Under the pieces are notes generated by a model. That model searched no databases, was not told where the DNA came from, and saw only the letters and a program-made list of their open reading frames with translations. From Planotetraspora sp. A-T 1434 (GTDB taxonomy: Bacteria > Actinomycetota > Actinomycetes > Streptosporangiales > Streptosporangiaceae), in contig NZ_JAOEGB010000013.1 of assembly GCF_025420585.1 (NCBI RefSeq), positions 1-64,000 of the forward strand: a DNA stretch of 64,000 nt, in the 5' to 3' direction. The position numbers were made by a program, and so were the translations under genes. Positions within the stretch are counted from its first letter, which is position 1, and each line of letters begins with the position of its first letter. This document shows, one piece after another, positions 16,015 to 24,996 of this stretch.

Positions 16015-16674
16015 GTGCGAATCCTGGTGGTCAACCCCAACCGCGTCGACGCCTGTACGGAGCTGATCCGGCAGGCCGCCCAGGCGGTCGCCGCTCCGGG
16101 CACGGAGATCGTCGCCGTCCAGCCCGCCAGCGGCCCGGTCGAGCTGACCGGCCAGCGGGAGGTGCTGCTGAGCGCCGTGGGCGTGCTCGACTGCGTCGCC
16201 CGGCTCGGCGGCGAAGCCGACGCGGTGGTGATGGCCGGGTTCGGAGAGCCCGGCCGGGAGGCCGCCCAGGAGACCAGCGGAGCGCCCGTGCTCGACATCA
16301 CCGAATGCGGCCCGGCGCTCGCCGGGCTGCTCGGCCGCACCTACACGGTGGTGACCTCCACCGAGCGCGCGGTCCCGGTCGTGGCGGACCGGTTCCGCGC
16401 GCTCGGCCTGGACGGCCGCTGCGCGGAGATCCTGCCGACCGGGCTCGGCGTTCCCGATTTGGTCAAGGACCGCGACGCCGCGGTCGAGACGATCGCCGGC
16501 ACGGCCCGGCGGGCCTCCGGCGAGGTCGTCGTGCTCGGCTGCGGCGGCATGGCGGGGCTCGCCGATCAAGTCGCCCGCGCCACCGGCAGGCCGGTCGTCG
16601 ACGGGCTCACGGCGGCGATCACGTGCGCGGAGGCCATCGTCCGTCTCGGCGTCCGGCCGTTCGGTGCGTACTGA
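16015..16674 (+). CDS. Asp/Glu/hydantoin racemase-family protein lacking the first Cys
   Basis: 219 aa. It starts RILVVNPNRVDAC, the family's typical first strand (GTG at 16015). Racemases here use two Cys, one in an A-C-FG-D/E-PG loop and one in a V-L-GC-GGM loop. In this protein the second is kept (Cys176 in VLGCGGMAGL), but the first position is Gly75 (VMAGFGEPG). One active Cys with Gly opposite is the arrangement known from arylmalonate decarboxylase, so it may not be a two-base racemase. It is co-transcribed with the NCS1 permease, which probably imports its substrate or a precursor, under the divergent cupin-XRE regulator. Confidence 0.85.
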   Translation: MRILVVNPNRVDACTELIRQAAQAVAAPGTEIVAVQPASGPVELTGQREVLLSAVGVLDCVARLGGEADAVVMAGFGEPGREAAQETSGAPVLDITECGPALAGLLGRTYTVVTSTERAVPVVADRFRALGLDGRCAEILPTGLGVPDLVKDRDAAVETIAGTARRASGEVVVLGCGGMAGLADQVARATGRPVVDGLTAAITCAEAIVRLGVRPFGAY

Positions 16675-16736
16675 GAGTCACGAGGTCCGACACCCGCAGA
16701 CATGGACGAGACGGACGTAAGCCGCCAAGCGACCCG

Positions 16737-17015
16737 TCAGGGCCCGTAGGGTGGCCCGGGGTGGCCCTTCCGGTAGCTGTCGTACAGCTCGCCCAGGTTG
16801 TCGGTGTAGAGCTCGGTGTATCCGCAGGCGGCGCAGATCCAGGCCCGCACCGCCCCGGCCGACGAGCCCTGCTTCCAGATGAAGCCGTGCTTGTCCGGCT
16901 CGGGCTCCGTGATGTGCACGCGTAACGGATGAGAGCCGTTGGGTCCCCAGTCGCGCACCTCCACGTCGGCCATGATGTGCTCGGAGGAGCATTTGGGACA
17001 GCGGTTGTTTCTCAT
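16737..17015 (-). CDS. Small zinc-ribbon protein
   Basis: 92 aa. Two Cys pairs, Cys6-Cys9 (CPKC) and Cys61-Cys64 (CAACGYTELY), form a probable zinc ribbon around a charged middle with HITEPEPDKHGFIWKQG. Ribbons with a final CGYTELY are common small actinobacterial proteins of unknown role. ATG at 17015 with GGAAGG about 5 nt upstream. Convergent with the racemase-family gene. Confidence 0.82.
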   Translation of the reverse strand: MRNNRCPKCSSEHIMADVEVRDWGPNGSHPLRVHITEPEPDKHGFIWKQGSSAGAVRAWICAACGYTELYTDNLGELYDSYRKGHPGPPYGP

Positions 17016-17084
17016 GTGCCTTCCAGGGGGCGGCGGTGCCGTACCGACGCCGAACAGTGTCCCGGACTCCGCCGCCGGAGTCGA

Positions 17085-17732
17085 TCACAGGTCGCCGGCG
17101 ATCCGGGCGTCTGACCCGTTCCCCTCACCCTGCCCGCCGGCGTCGACGCGCGTGACCGGCGCGCGCCACATCGGATACATCACCGGGCCGTCGGGCAGCC
17201 GGAGAAGCTCCGGCATGTCCACGTAGCCGTGCCGGAGATAGAGCCGGCGGCTCGCCTCGCTGCTGGCCTCCAGGTAGGCAGGCATTCCTTGGGCGTCGAG
17301 CCGCCGGTGGTGCTCCTCCAGCAGCAGGGTGCCGAGGCCGCGTCCGGTGCGCCCCCGCACGAGTGTGATGAACGCGAGGTAGTGGTGCGGCTCGTGCGGG
17401 TGGATCTTGTCCATCCGCTCGCCGAGGATGCGGAAGCGTTCGGCGTACTCCCCCGCGAAGGAGGCGATCTCCTCCTCCTCGCCGGGGATCCCGGGGAACG
17501 GCGCGGTGAACCAGACCGCGACCCCGGCGAGCTCGCCTGACTCGTGAATGCCGTAGACGTCGCCGTGGTCGAGCGCGTGCGCGGCGTGCATGGTGAAGAA
17601 CCGCCGCTGGATCGGCAGCCGGTCCCCCACCGGCGGGATGAGCCAGCTGGTGACCGCATCGCGGGCGAACGTGTCGGCGATGACCTCGCCGACCACGGCC
17701 GCGTCCGTCATCCGGGTGATCTCGGGTGTCAC
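17085..17732 (-). CDS. GNAT-family N-acetyltransferase
   Basis: 215 aa. The acetyl-CoA site is visible as LVRGRTGRGLGTLLLEEHHR (motif A, R-x-x-G-x-G) near residues 132-151, after the beta strand HYLAFITL; a C-terminal ASRRLYLRHGYVDMPELLRL follows the usual GNAT strand-helix order. The start is GTG at 17732, whose GTGA overlaps the permease stop codon, with GGAGG 6 nt before. It is therefore translationally coupled to the APC permease; the pair may take up and then acetylate one amine or amino acid. Acceptor unknown. Confidence 0.9.
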   Translation of the reverse strand: MTPEITRMTDAAVVGEVIADTFARDAVTSWLIPPVGDRLPIQRRFFTMHAAHALDHGDVYGIHESGELAGVAVWFTAPFPGIPGEEEEIASFAGEYAERFRILGERMDKIHPHEPHHYLAFITLVRGRTGRGLGTLLLEEHHRRLDAQGMPAYLEASSEASRRLYLRHGYVDMPELLRLPDGPVMYPMWRAPVTRVDAGGQGEGNGSDARIAGDL

Positions 17733-19201
17733 TTGGAACCTCCGCTGACGGCCTGAGCGCCGAAACCGACGTTGTCGTACACCTCTGGCCTGGTGACCTT
17801 CAGCACTCGAGCCCAGACGACGCCCAAGACGATCGCGACGACGAAGATGCCGGGCAGGACCCAGCGGAGGGCCGAGTCGGGGGCGACTCCGAGGACCGTG
17901 TCGAAGTTGATCAGCGTCAGTCCGATGATCGCGCACAGCGCCAGGGCCGCCAGGGCCGGGGCGACGCGGGTCCGCCACGCCGTCTCTCCCGAGGGGTTCC
18001 GTGAGAAGAACACGATGACCGCGAGCGATGTGACGGTGAGCAGGGTCAGCAGCCCGAGGCCGCCGAACGCGCCGAAGGTGAAGAACAGCTTCGTGACCGG
18101 GTCGAGCCCGAAGATCGCGTAGATCACGATCACGATCAGTCCGAGCGCCGTCTGCAGCACCGATCCGGCGATCGGAGCGGCGGTGCGGGCCGAGGTGCGC
18201 CCGAACACCGAGGGGAGCACGTTCTCCCGGCCCAGCGCGAAGATGTAGCGGGCCGTGGTGTTGTGAAAGGCGATCATGCAGGCGATGCTGCTGGTGACGA
18301 ACAGCACGGAGCCGATCGTCGCGACGGTGGAGCCCAGGTGGGCGACCGCCTGGTTGAAGATCAGCACGGTTTTCTGCTCGGATGCCGCCTTGACTATTCC
18401 GCTGGGCCCGGTCGGCACCGTCTGGGCCCAGGCGGAGATCGCGTACAGAACCGCGATGATCGCGATGCCCAGGTAGGTGGCGATGGGCACGGTCCTGTCG
18501 CGGTCCTTGGACTCTTCCGCGAAGACGACCGACGACTCGATGCCGGCGAACCCGGCGACGACGGTGGCGAGCGCCGCGCCCACGCCGGGCACGAACAGCG
18601 AGCCGGGGGTGAAACCCTCGAAGTTGATGCCGCCCGGGGCGGCGTGGAACAGATCGCCGATGTCGAACACCAGGACGACGGTGATCTCGCTGACCAGCAG
18701 GACTGAGAGGATCTTGCCGTTGACGTCCACCCGCAGCAGGCCGAGCAGGCCGGTCAGCGCCCACGCCACGAGTGCGATCACCCACCACGCGGGCGAGGCG
18801 CCGAACCAGTCGAGGAGCAGCGGCTCGGCCGCCGACCCGATGATGCCGTAGAGACCCAGTTGCAGCGCGTTGTAGGACAGCAGTGCCACCCACGCCGTCG
18901 CCACCCCGGGCGTCCGGCCGAGCCCTTGGGCGGCATAGGCGTAGAAGGCGCCCGCGTTCACGACGTGCCTGGCCATCGTGACGTACCCGACGGCGAAGAG
19001 CGCGAAGATGGCGCCCAGCAGCAGGAACGCGAACGGCACACCGATGACGCCCGTCACCGCGTACGCCGTCGGGACCGAACCCGCGACGACCATCAGCGGC
19101 GCCGCCGCGGAGATGACGAAGAACACGATCGATGAGACGCCGAGCCGATCCTCGGCCAGTGCGGCGGATACGGCGCTGGGCCGTTGCTCCGTGAGGGACA
19201 T
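17729..19201 (-). CDS. APC-superfamily amino acid permease
   Basis: 490 aa with about 12 hydrophobic helices. The first (VFFVISAAAPLMVVAGSVPT) and the GAFYAYAAQGLGRTPGVATAW segment are typical of actinobacterial APC permeases, as is the later GFAGIESSVVFAEESKDRDRTVPIATYLG motif split over helix 6. It imports an amino acid or polyamine by proton symport; the substrate cannot be predicted. I use the ATG at 19201 (MSLTEQRPSAVS); 39 codons upstream are open but Ser/Pro-rich and lack a ribosome site. First gene of a two-gene operon with the overlapping GNAT enzyme. Confidence 0.9.
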   Translation of the reverse strand: MSLTEQRPSAVSAALAEDRLGVSSIVFFVISAAAPLMVVAGSVPTAYAVTGVIGVPFAFLLLGAIFALFAVGYVTMARHVVNAGAFYAYAAQGLGRTPGVATAWVALLSYNALQLGLYGIIGSAAEPLLLDWFGASPAWWVIALVAWALTGLLGLLRVDVNGKILSVLLVSEITVVLVFDIGDLFHAAPGGINFEGFTPGSLFVPGVGAALATVVAGFAGIESSVVFAEESKDRDRTVPIATYLGIAIIAVLYAISAWAQTVPTGPSGIVKAASEQKTVLIFNQAVAHLGSTVATIGSVLFVTSSIACMIAFHNTTARYIFALGRENVLPSVFGRTSARTAAPIAGSVLQTALGLIVIVIYAIFGLDPVTKLFFTFGAFGGLGLLTLLTVTSLAVIVFFSRNPSGETAWRTRVAPALAALALCAIIGLTLINFDTVLGVAPDSALRWVLPGIFVVAIVLGVVWARVLKVTRPEVYDNVGFGAQAVSGGSK

Positions 19202-19819
19202 CCGGGACTCCGTGGGGGTGGGGGATGGATCACCGACGGCTGATGACGGCTTCGCCGAACTCGGTCTGCGCGATGAGGCTTCGCAGGGGTATGGGGAGCG
19301 TGGCGCCAGCGGGCTCAAAGATCACCTTCAGCCACGAACGGCGATCATATAGGCGAATTGTCAAATCTGTCATCGATGAAAGTACGATCGCTTGGGAAAC
19401 AACGCGGTTCTAGATCCCAAATAAGCAGATATGTGCCGGAGTGTTCGGGCGATCCCCTTGTCGCGACTGGCCGACTATGCGATAGGGCACGGCATGGTCT
19501 CCCCATTCCTCATCGCCTCTCGCCCTCTTGCCGGTGGCCGGAATCCAGGTGTCGTGCAGCACGAAATACCAGGTCAACCCAGGTTAGGCGTCATCACATG
19601 GGTGGTATTCGGCCTTTGTCCGTGCGCTTTTCCGGACGCAGATCCAGATGTACGGCGGGGCCGTCTTCTCCTCCTCCACGCTTCCGTCTGAGCCGACCGT
19701 ATTACCGTTTTAGGGCGCCCCGCTGGAGTGGTTCACCGGATCCCGCGGCGGCATTCAGGTCGGTCGTGCCGGATTCGCGGCGCCGCCCTTCAGCGGGACC
19801 ACGTGCGGGCGTTGAGCGC
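19202..19819. other. 618-bp gene-free stretch
   Basis: It lies upstream of the APC permease and downstream of the histidine kinase (both minus strand). It is more AT-rich in its middle (about 19330-19430) than the surroundings and should carry the permease promoter. The short open frames do not resemble known families; a partly decayed gene cannot be excluded. Confidence 0.4.
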
Positions 19820-21217
19820 TCAGCGCGATCTGTCCTTCCTGCTCCGTTGAGGAGCCCCGGCTTCCGCCAGCGGCAGCCGGAGAACGAAGCAGGCGCCTCG
19901 GGCTGAGTCCTCGATCCGCAGCGTCCCGCGATGGGCGTGGGCGATGTCGCGAGAGATGGCGAGGCCCAGTCCGCTGCCGCCGGGATCGCGCCGGTGTCCG
20001 TCGGCGAGGCGGGTGAAGCGTTCGAAGACGCGCTCCCGGTCCTCCGGCGCGATGCCGCATCCGTCGTCGACCACGGCGACGACGGCCTGGCCGTCCCTGG
20101 CCTCGACCGTGACCTCGACGGCGCCGGAGGCGTGCCGCTGCGCGTTGGTCAGCAGGTTGTCGAGGATCCGGATGAGCTGGATCCGGCAGCCGCGGACGGT
20201 GACGTCCGGGCCGGCGTCGACGCGCACGGGCACGCCGGTCACCCGGGCCGCCGCCTCCCGCATGACCAGTGCGCCGAGGTCGATCACCTCGGGCGGCACG
20301 GGGTCGCCGGAGCGGAGACGGGCCGTCAGCAGGAGATCGCTGATGATCGCTTCCAGCCGGTCGGTGATCGACAACGCGGCCTCGATGGTCTCGTGCGGAT
20401 CGACGTGGTTCCGGTAGAGGAGCGCCTCCTCCAGCCGCGCGCGGAGACCGCTGATCGGGGTCCTGAGCTCGTGAGAGGTGGTGGAGGCGAACTGGCGCTG
20501 CTGCTCCACGGCCCCCTCCAGCCGGGCCAGGGTCTCGTTGGCGGTGCGGGCGAGCTGCGCGACCTCGTCGCGGCCCGACGGCTCGGGCACCCGCAGGCTC
20601 AGGTCGCTCACCGTGATCTCGGACATCTTCGCGCGGATCGCCGCCACCGGCCGCAGCGTCCGGCCCGCGACCCACCAGGACATCACGGCGAGTACGGCGA
20701 CGGCCAGCAGGCCGCCCGTGGCGGTGTAGATCTCCAGGCGGTCCGTGGCGAGAATGATCGGCTGGACCATGCCGGCATAGACGGTGTGGGGCTCGCCGGC
20801 CCACAGCCAACCGGCCTCCTGCGGGGAGACCCGGATGGCGCTGAGCATGACGCACTCCCCTCCCCGCAGGCATTCGGTCCGGTGCTGGATCCGTTCACCG
20901 GCCAGCGGGCGGACCGTGCTGATCGGCGGCATGCCGGCCAGTGGCTCGCTGGAGTGGACGACGCGGCCATGGGAGTCCACCACCTGGAAGAGGGTGACGC
21001 GGCTGATGGGGGCCTTCGGCGCCGTGCCGCCGGACCGCATCGCCGCGATCCACGCGGTGCCGGCCCGCTGGGTCTCGGCGTACATGTCGGACTGGATGGT
21101 GGTCCGCACCGCGACGTCAAGGATCACGCCGGCCGCCACAAAGACGATCATGGACAGTGCCGTCGCGGCAATCGTGAAACGCGCCTGGATCGAGCACAGG
21201 CGTGGAAAAGACGACAC
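19820..21217 (-). CDS. Orphan membrane sensor histidine kinase
   Basis: 465 aa. Membrane segment 1 (FTIAATALSMIVFVAAGVIL), an extracytoplasmic domain of about 120 aa with a Cys pair (TECLRGGECVML), membrane segment 2 (GGLLAVAVLAVMSWWVAG), HAMP, HisKA (FASTTSHELRTPISGLRA, phospho-His in SHELRTP) and HATPase_c (DNLLTNAQRHA, VVDDGCGIAP, GGSGLGLAISRDIAHAH). An OmpR-type partner is expected but neither neighbour is a response regulator. The start is the GTG at 21217, which has AAGGAG 7 nt upstream; the ATG at 21241 lies before that ribosome site. Confidence 0.9.
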   Translation of the reverse strand: MSSFPRLCSIQARFTIAATALSMIVFVAAGVILDVAVRTTIQSDMYAETQRAGTAWIAAMRSGGTAPKAPISRVTLFQVVDSHGRVVHSSEPLAGMPPISTVRPLAGERIQHRTECLRGGECVMLSAIRVSPQEAGWLWAGEPHTVYAGMVQPIILATDRLEIYTATGGLLAVAVLAVMSWWVAGRTLRPVAAIRAKMSEITVSDLSLRVPEPSGRDEVAQLARTANETLARLEGAVEQQRQFASTTSHELRTPISGLRARLEEALLYRNHVDPHETIEAALSITDRLEAIISDLLLTARLRSGDPVPPEVIDLGALVMREAAARVTGVPVRVDAGPDVTVRGCRIQLIRILDNLLTNAQRHASGAVEVTVEARDGQAVVAVVDDGCGIAPEDRERVFERFTRLADGHRRDPGGSGLGLAISRDIAHAHRGTLRIEDSARGACFVLRLPLAEAGAPQRSRKDRSR

Positions 21218-21550
21218 CTGCTCTCTCCTTCCAGGACGCATCCCGCCGACGGCCGGCCCATACCCCTCTCCGGCACACCGACGTGACAGAGACCATATTC
21301 AGGGTCGCCCATTACAGACAGAACTTGAGAGGCAAAACCCACTTATTCGACCCAAAAGAGAGCAGCGCGTGACGGGTGGAAGAACAAGCCTTGCCCTCCG
21401 GTTTGCCCGCGCCACGGGGACGGCCGGACACGCGGACCATTCCCCATGATCCCCTGCTGGGAAGGCCTGGAGTCCTGGTCGCCCCATGGTGTTTACTGTT
21501 CCTCCCCACTTGGTGCATCCTGGTGGACACGCTGCCGGAAGGGTGAGGTT
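21218..21550. other. Divergent intergenic region, kinase / ABC importer
   Basis: 333 bp separating two outward-facing transcription units. It includes a relatively AT-rich patch near 21290-21360 that should hold the promoters. I see no clear dyad or riboswitch-like structure. Confidence 0.4.
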
Positions 21551-23212
21551 ATGGCGGGTATCGACATGCGGGGCGCGTACAGTCGCCGGGGGCTGCTGAA
21601 GGCGGCCGTCACGGGCGCGGGCGCCCTGTCCGCCTCCGCGCTGCTGGAGGCGTGCGGCGTGTCGCCTTCCACGTCGCGGTCGTCACAGCCGTCCGCCCGC
21701 TCGGCCGGAAACGCCGCCATCGGCCATGACACGGGCGGGGACCTCGACGTCCTGCGCGTCTCGCTGCCGGGATCGCTCTCGAACCTCTATCCCGGCCAGG
21801 AGTCGGGGATTCTGAACTACTACGTCGCGGGCATCTGCATGGAGGGCCTGGTCGGGGTCGACGCCTCCGGCACGATCGTGCCCGCTCTGGCCTCGGGCTT
21901 CGAGCACCCGTCCCCCACGACCTACGTCTACACGATCCGCACCGACGCGGTCTTCCACGACGGCAGCCCGGTCACTGTCGAGGACATTCTGTACTCGATC
22001 GAGATGGCCAAGGACCCCAAGGTCTCCCCCAGCACCGCCTCCTACTGGGCGGGCCTCGGCAAGGCCGTCAAGTCCGGTCCCGGCGAGATCACGCTCACGA
22101 GCAAGACCCCCAGCGAGGCGTTCGCCTGGCTACCGGCCAACGTCAACGCGCTGTGGGTCGCACCCAAGGCGGCCTGGCAGCGGGCGAAGGGGCAGATCGG
22201 CACGGCCACGTCGCTCCTGGTCGGCTCGGGGCCGTACAAGGTCACCGAGTTCGCGCCCGACTCCCACGTGGAGTTCACGCGGGTCGAGGGCCGGCCGGGC
22301 CCGCGGCCGAGGATCGCCAGGATCCGGTTCGACTTCATCGCCGACGACAACACCCGCCTGCTGGCCTGGAAGGCCGGCAAGACCGACATGTCGTTGAACG
22401 TCCCCCTGGCCCAGGCGCGGCAGTGGGAGTCGGCGGCCCGCACCCGGGTGGTCTACGCGGCGGACCGGTCGTACGCCGGGCTGACCTTCAACGTGTCGGC
22501 CAAGCCGTTCGACGACGTTCACGTCCGCCGCGCCGTCGCGCACGCGGTGAACCGCGACGCCGTCGTGTCGAAGATCCTGCGCGGACGCGCCCAGGTCGCC
22601 ACCGCGCTGTCCACGCCGGAGCAGTTCGGCGGCCTGTGGACGCCCGAGCAGGCGACCGCGAAGCTGGCCGCCGTGCCGCAGTACGCGTACGACCTGGAGA
22701 AGGCGAAGCAGGAGCTGGCCCAGTCCTCGGTGCCCGGCGGCTTCACCGCCACCCTGTCGTACCCGAGCACCGGGCCGCACCTGGGCACGGCGGCGCTGGC
22801 GTTCGCCGCCGACCTGAAGAAGATCGGGATCACGCTCGACGTCAAGGAGCTGCCCATCGAGCAGTGGCTCGCGGAGCTGAACACCGGGCCCGCGCTGAGC
22901 TACATGTGGTACTTCAACACCACCGGAGACCCCGGCGAGCTGGCGAGCTGGTTCCTCGGCGAGGGCAACCCGGCGAAGTACACCAACGGCGCGGTCGCGG
23001 CGACGATGGCCAAGGCCGCCGCGGAGCGCGACCAGGCAAGGCGCGCCGCGCTGCTCATCGAGGCGCAGACCGCCCAGGCCGCGGACCTGGCGTACCTGCC
23101 GCTGTGGTGGGGCCAGTCCGCCACCGCCTTCACCGACGCCATCGGGATCAGCGACTACAGCTCCTACACCCTGCTGGCCGACTGGCCCGGACACCTCTAC
23201 CCGGCGAAGTGA
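21551..23212 (+). CDS. Tat-exported ABC substrate-binding lipoprotein (peptide/nickel family 5)
   Basis: 553 aa. The N-terminus has a twin-arginine motif (YSRRGLLKAAV) and a possible lipobox ending at the Cys of LLEACG, so it is probably Tat-exported and anchored outside. The SBP_bac_5 fold follows (ASGFEHPSPTTYVYTIRTDA, VFHDGSPVTVEDILYSIEMA, GSGPYKVTEF, FDDVHVRRAVAHAVNRDAVV). Ligands of this family are mostly di/oligopeptides. ATG at 21551 with GGAAGGGTGAGG upstream. It leads a five-gene operon, SBP-permease-permease-double ATPase-GNAT/C39, with junctions of 4-nt overlap to 17 bp. Confidence 0.92.
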   Translation: MAGIDMRGAYSRRGLLKAAVTGAGALSASALLEACGVSPSTSRSSQPSARSAGNAAIGHDTGGDLDVLRVSLPGSLSNLYPGQESGILNYYVAGICMEGLVGVDASGTIVPALASGFEHPSPTTYVYTIRTDAVFHDGSPVTVEDILYSIEMAKDPKVSPSTASYWAGLGKAVKSGPGEITLTSKTPSEAFAWLPANVNALWVAPKAAWQRAKGQIGTATSLLVGSGPYKVTEFAPDSHVEFTRVEGRPGPRPRIARIRFDFIADDNTRLLAWKAGKTDMSLNVPLAQARQWESAARTRVVYAADRSYAGLTFNVSAKPFDDVHVRRAVAHAVNRDAVVSKILRGRAQVATALSTPEQFGGLWTPEQATAKLAAVPQYAYDLEKAKQELAQSSVPGGFTATLSYPSTGPHLGTAALAFAADLKKIGITLDVKELPIEQWLAELNTGPALSYMWYFNTTGDPGELASWFLGEGNPAKYTNGAVAATMAKAAAERDQARRAALLIEAQTAQAADLAYLPLWWGQSATAFTDAIGISDYSSYTLLADWPGHLYPAK

Positions 23213-23218
23213 GCACCG

Positions 23219-24178
23219 TTGAGCACCACCGTCCTCGCCTTCGCCCTGCGGCGGACCGGCGCCACGCTGCTCCTGCTTCTGGCCCTGTCGCTGCTGGTCT
23301 TCGGCCTGCTGTACCTCGCACCCGGCGACATCGCCAGGAACCTGCTCGGCACCCGCAACGTCACCCCTGAGGCCCTGGCCCAGGTCCGCGCGCTGTACCA
23401 CCTGGACGAGCCGTTCCTTCAGCAGTACTGGCGGTGGCTGTCGCGCGCGGCGGCCGGCGACTTCGGCACGTCCATCCGCACCGGAGGGGCCATCGGGCCG
23501 ATGATGCTGGACCGGACCGGGGTCACCGCGGCCACCGCCGGGCTGGCGTTCCTGCTGTCGGTCCTGGCGGGCGTGCCGGCGGGGATCGCGTCGGCCGTGC
23601 GGCGGGGCCGATGGCCCGACCGGCTGCTGGCCGGGCTGTCGGTGGTCGGGGTCAGCGCCCCGGGCTTCGCCGTGGGCCTGCTCGCGCTGTACGTCTTCGC
23701 GCTCGGCCTGGGCTGGTTCCCGTTGTACGGCACCGGCACCGGTTTCCTCGACGGCCTGTGGCATCTCGTCCTCCCGGCGGCGGCGCTCGCCCTCGGCCTG
23801 GGGGCGTTCGTCGTGAAGCTGACCCGGGCGGCCGTGATCCGGGAGCTGGACCAGGACTACGTGACCTTCGCCCGCGGCCGGGGGCTGTCCGATGGGACGG
23901 TGCTGCGCGTCGTGCTGCGCAACGCGGCCATCCCGATCGTCACCAGCCTGGGGCTGATGGTGGCGTACCTGTTCGGAGGGACCGTCCTCATCGAGGTCAC
24001 CTTCGCCCTTCCCGGCCTCGGGTCGCTGATGGAGGAGTCGGTGCTGTTCAAGGACATCCCGGTGGTGCAGGCGCTGACCCTGGTGGTGGCCGCCGTCGTC
24101 TCGGCGGCGGCGCTGCTGGTCGACCTGTCGTACCTGCTGATCGATCCCCGCGTGCGAGCCAGGACGGCCCGCCGATGA
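23219..24178 (+). CDS. ABC transporter permease (DppB-like)
   Basis: 319 aa with six membrane segments and the DppB/OppB hallmarks: YLAPGDIARNLLG near the start, YHLDEPFLQQYWRWL, GDFGTSIRTG, and the EAA loop KLTRAAVIRELDQDYVTFAR followed by ARGRGLSDGTVLRVVLRNA, which docks on the ATPase. The apparent start is TTG at 23219, six bases after the SBP stop; no ATG or GTG lies in frame nearby. The stop overlaps the next ATG (ATGA), so translation is coupled. Confidence 0.92.
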   Translation: MSTTVLAFALRRTGATLLLLLALSLLVFGLLYLAPGDIARNLLGTRNVTPEALAQVRALYHLDEPFLQQYWRWLSRAAAGDFGTSIRTGGAIGPMMLDRTGVTAATAGLAFLLSVLAGVPAGIASAVRRGRWPDRLLAGLSVVGVSAPGFAVGLLALYVFALGLGWFPLYGTGTGFLDGLWHLVLPAAALALGLGAFVVKLTRAAVIRELDQDYVTFARGRGLSDGTVLRVVLRNAAIPIVTSLGLMVAYLFGGTVLIEVTFALPGLGSLMEESVLFKDIPVVQALTLVVAAVVSAAALLVDLSYLLIDPRVRARTARR

Positions 24179-24996
24179 TCCGGATCCGTGTGCCGCTCGT
24201 GCCCGCCGTCTCAGCCGCCCTCCTCGCGGCCGTCGCCGTCTGCGCCGTGGCCCGGGAGCTCGTCGCCCCGCACGCTCTCGACCAGGACATCTACCTGGGG
24301 GTGGTCGGCGGCGGGGTCGAGGGCCACCTGTTCGGCACCGACCAGCTCGGCCGGGACATCCTCCAGCTCTCGCTGGCCGGCGCCCGGTCCGCGCTGGCCG
24401 GCCCGCTCGTGGTCGCCGCGGGCTCGATGCTGATCGGGTTCTTCCTCGGCACCGTCGCGGGATATCGGGGCGGCGTTGCCGACATGCTGGCCGGCCGCTA
24501 CGCCGACCTGCTGCTCGCGCTTCCCGCCGTGCTGCTGGCGATCGTCGTCGCGGGCGTGGTCGGCCGCGGCTACTGGATCACCGTCGCGGTGCTGATCGTG
24601 CTGTTCTCGCCGTCGGACGTGCGCGTCGTCCGGAGCGCGGTGATCGAGCAGGCGCCACGGCCCTACATCGAGTCGGCCCGGCTCCTCGGCATCCGGCCCT
24701 TCCGGATCATGTTCCGGCACATCGCGCCGAACATCTTCCCGATCGTCGTCGCGAACCTCCTGCTGAACGTCGCGTTCGCGCTCGTCGCGCTGTCGTCGCT
24801 GTCCTACCTCGGCCTCGGCGTCCCGCCCGGCGCGCCGGACTGGGGGCGCCAGCTCGCGGACGGCCGGGAGCTGCTCGGCGACAACCCCCTCGCCGCGGTC
24901 GTCCCGGGGGTGCTGATCATCGTGACCGCCACGGCCGTGAACCTGCTCGGCGACTGGCTGTCGGAGCTGCTCGACCGGCGGGTGGTGGCCCGATGA
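24175..24996 (+). CDS. ABC transporter permease (DppC-like)
   Basis: 273 aa, second membrane subunit of the peptide-type importer. It contains HLFGTDQLGRDILQLSLAGA and the EAA region VRSAVIEQAPRPYIESARLL followed by FRIMFRHIAPNIFPIVVANL, both typical of DppC/OppC. ATG at 24175 overlaps the previous stop by 4 nt, and its own stop overlaps the ATPase ATG by 4 nt. It partners with the DppB-like subunit to form the channel. Confidence 0.92.
   Translation: MIRIRVPLVPAVSAALLAAVAVCAVARELVAPHALDQDIYLGVVGGGVEGHLFGTDQLGRDILQLSLAGARSALAGPLVVAAGSMLIGFFLGTVAGYRGGVADMLAGRYADLLLALPAVLLAIVVAGVVGRGYWITVAVLIVLFSPSDVRVVRSAVIEQAPRPYIESARLLGIRPFRIMFRHIAPNIFPIVVANLLLNVAFALVALSSLSYLGLGVPPGAPDWGRQLADGRELLGDNPLAAVVPGVLIIVTATAVNLLGDWLSELLDRRVVAR

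Noticed and set aside
19755-20873. 372-codon frame on the minus strand
   Set aside because: Out-of-frame shadow of the sensor kinase, Arg/Gly/Pro-rich and without any domain.
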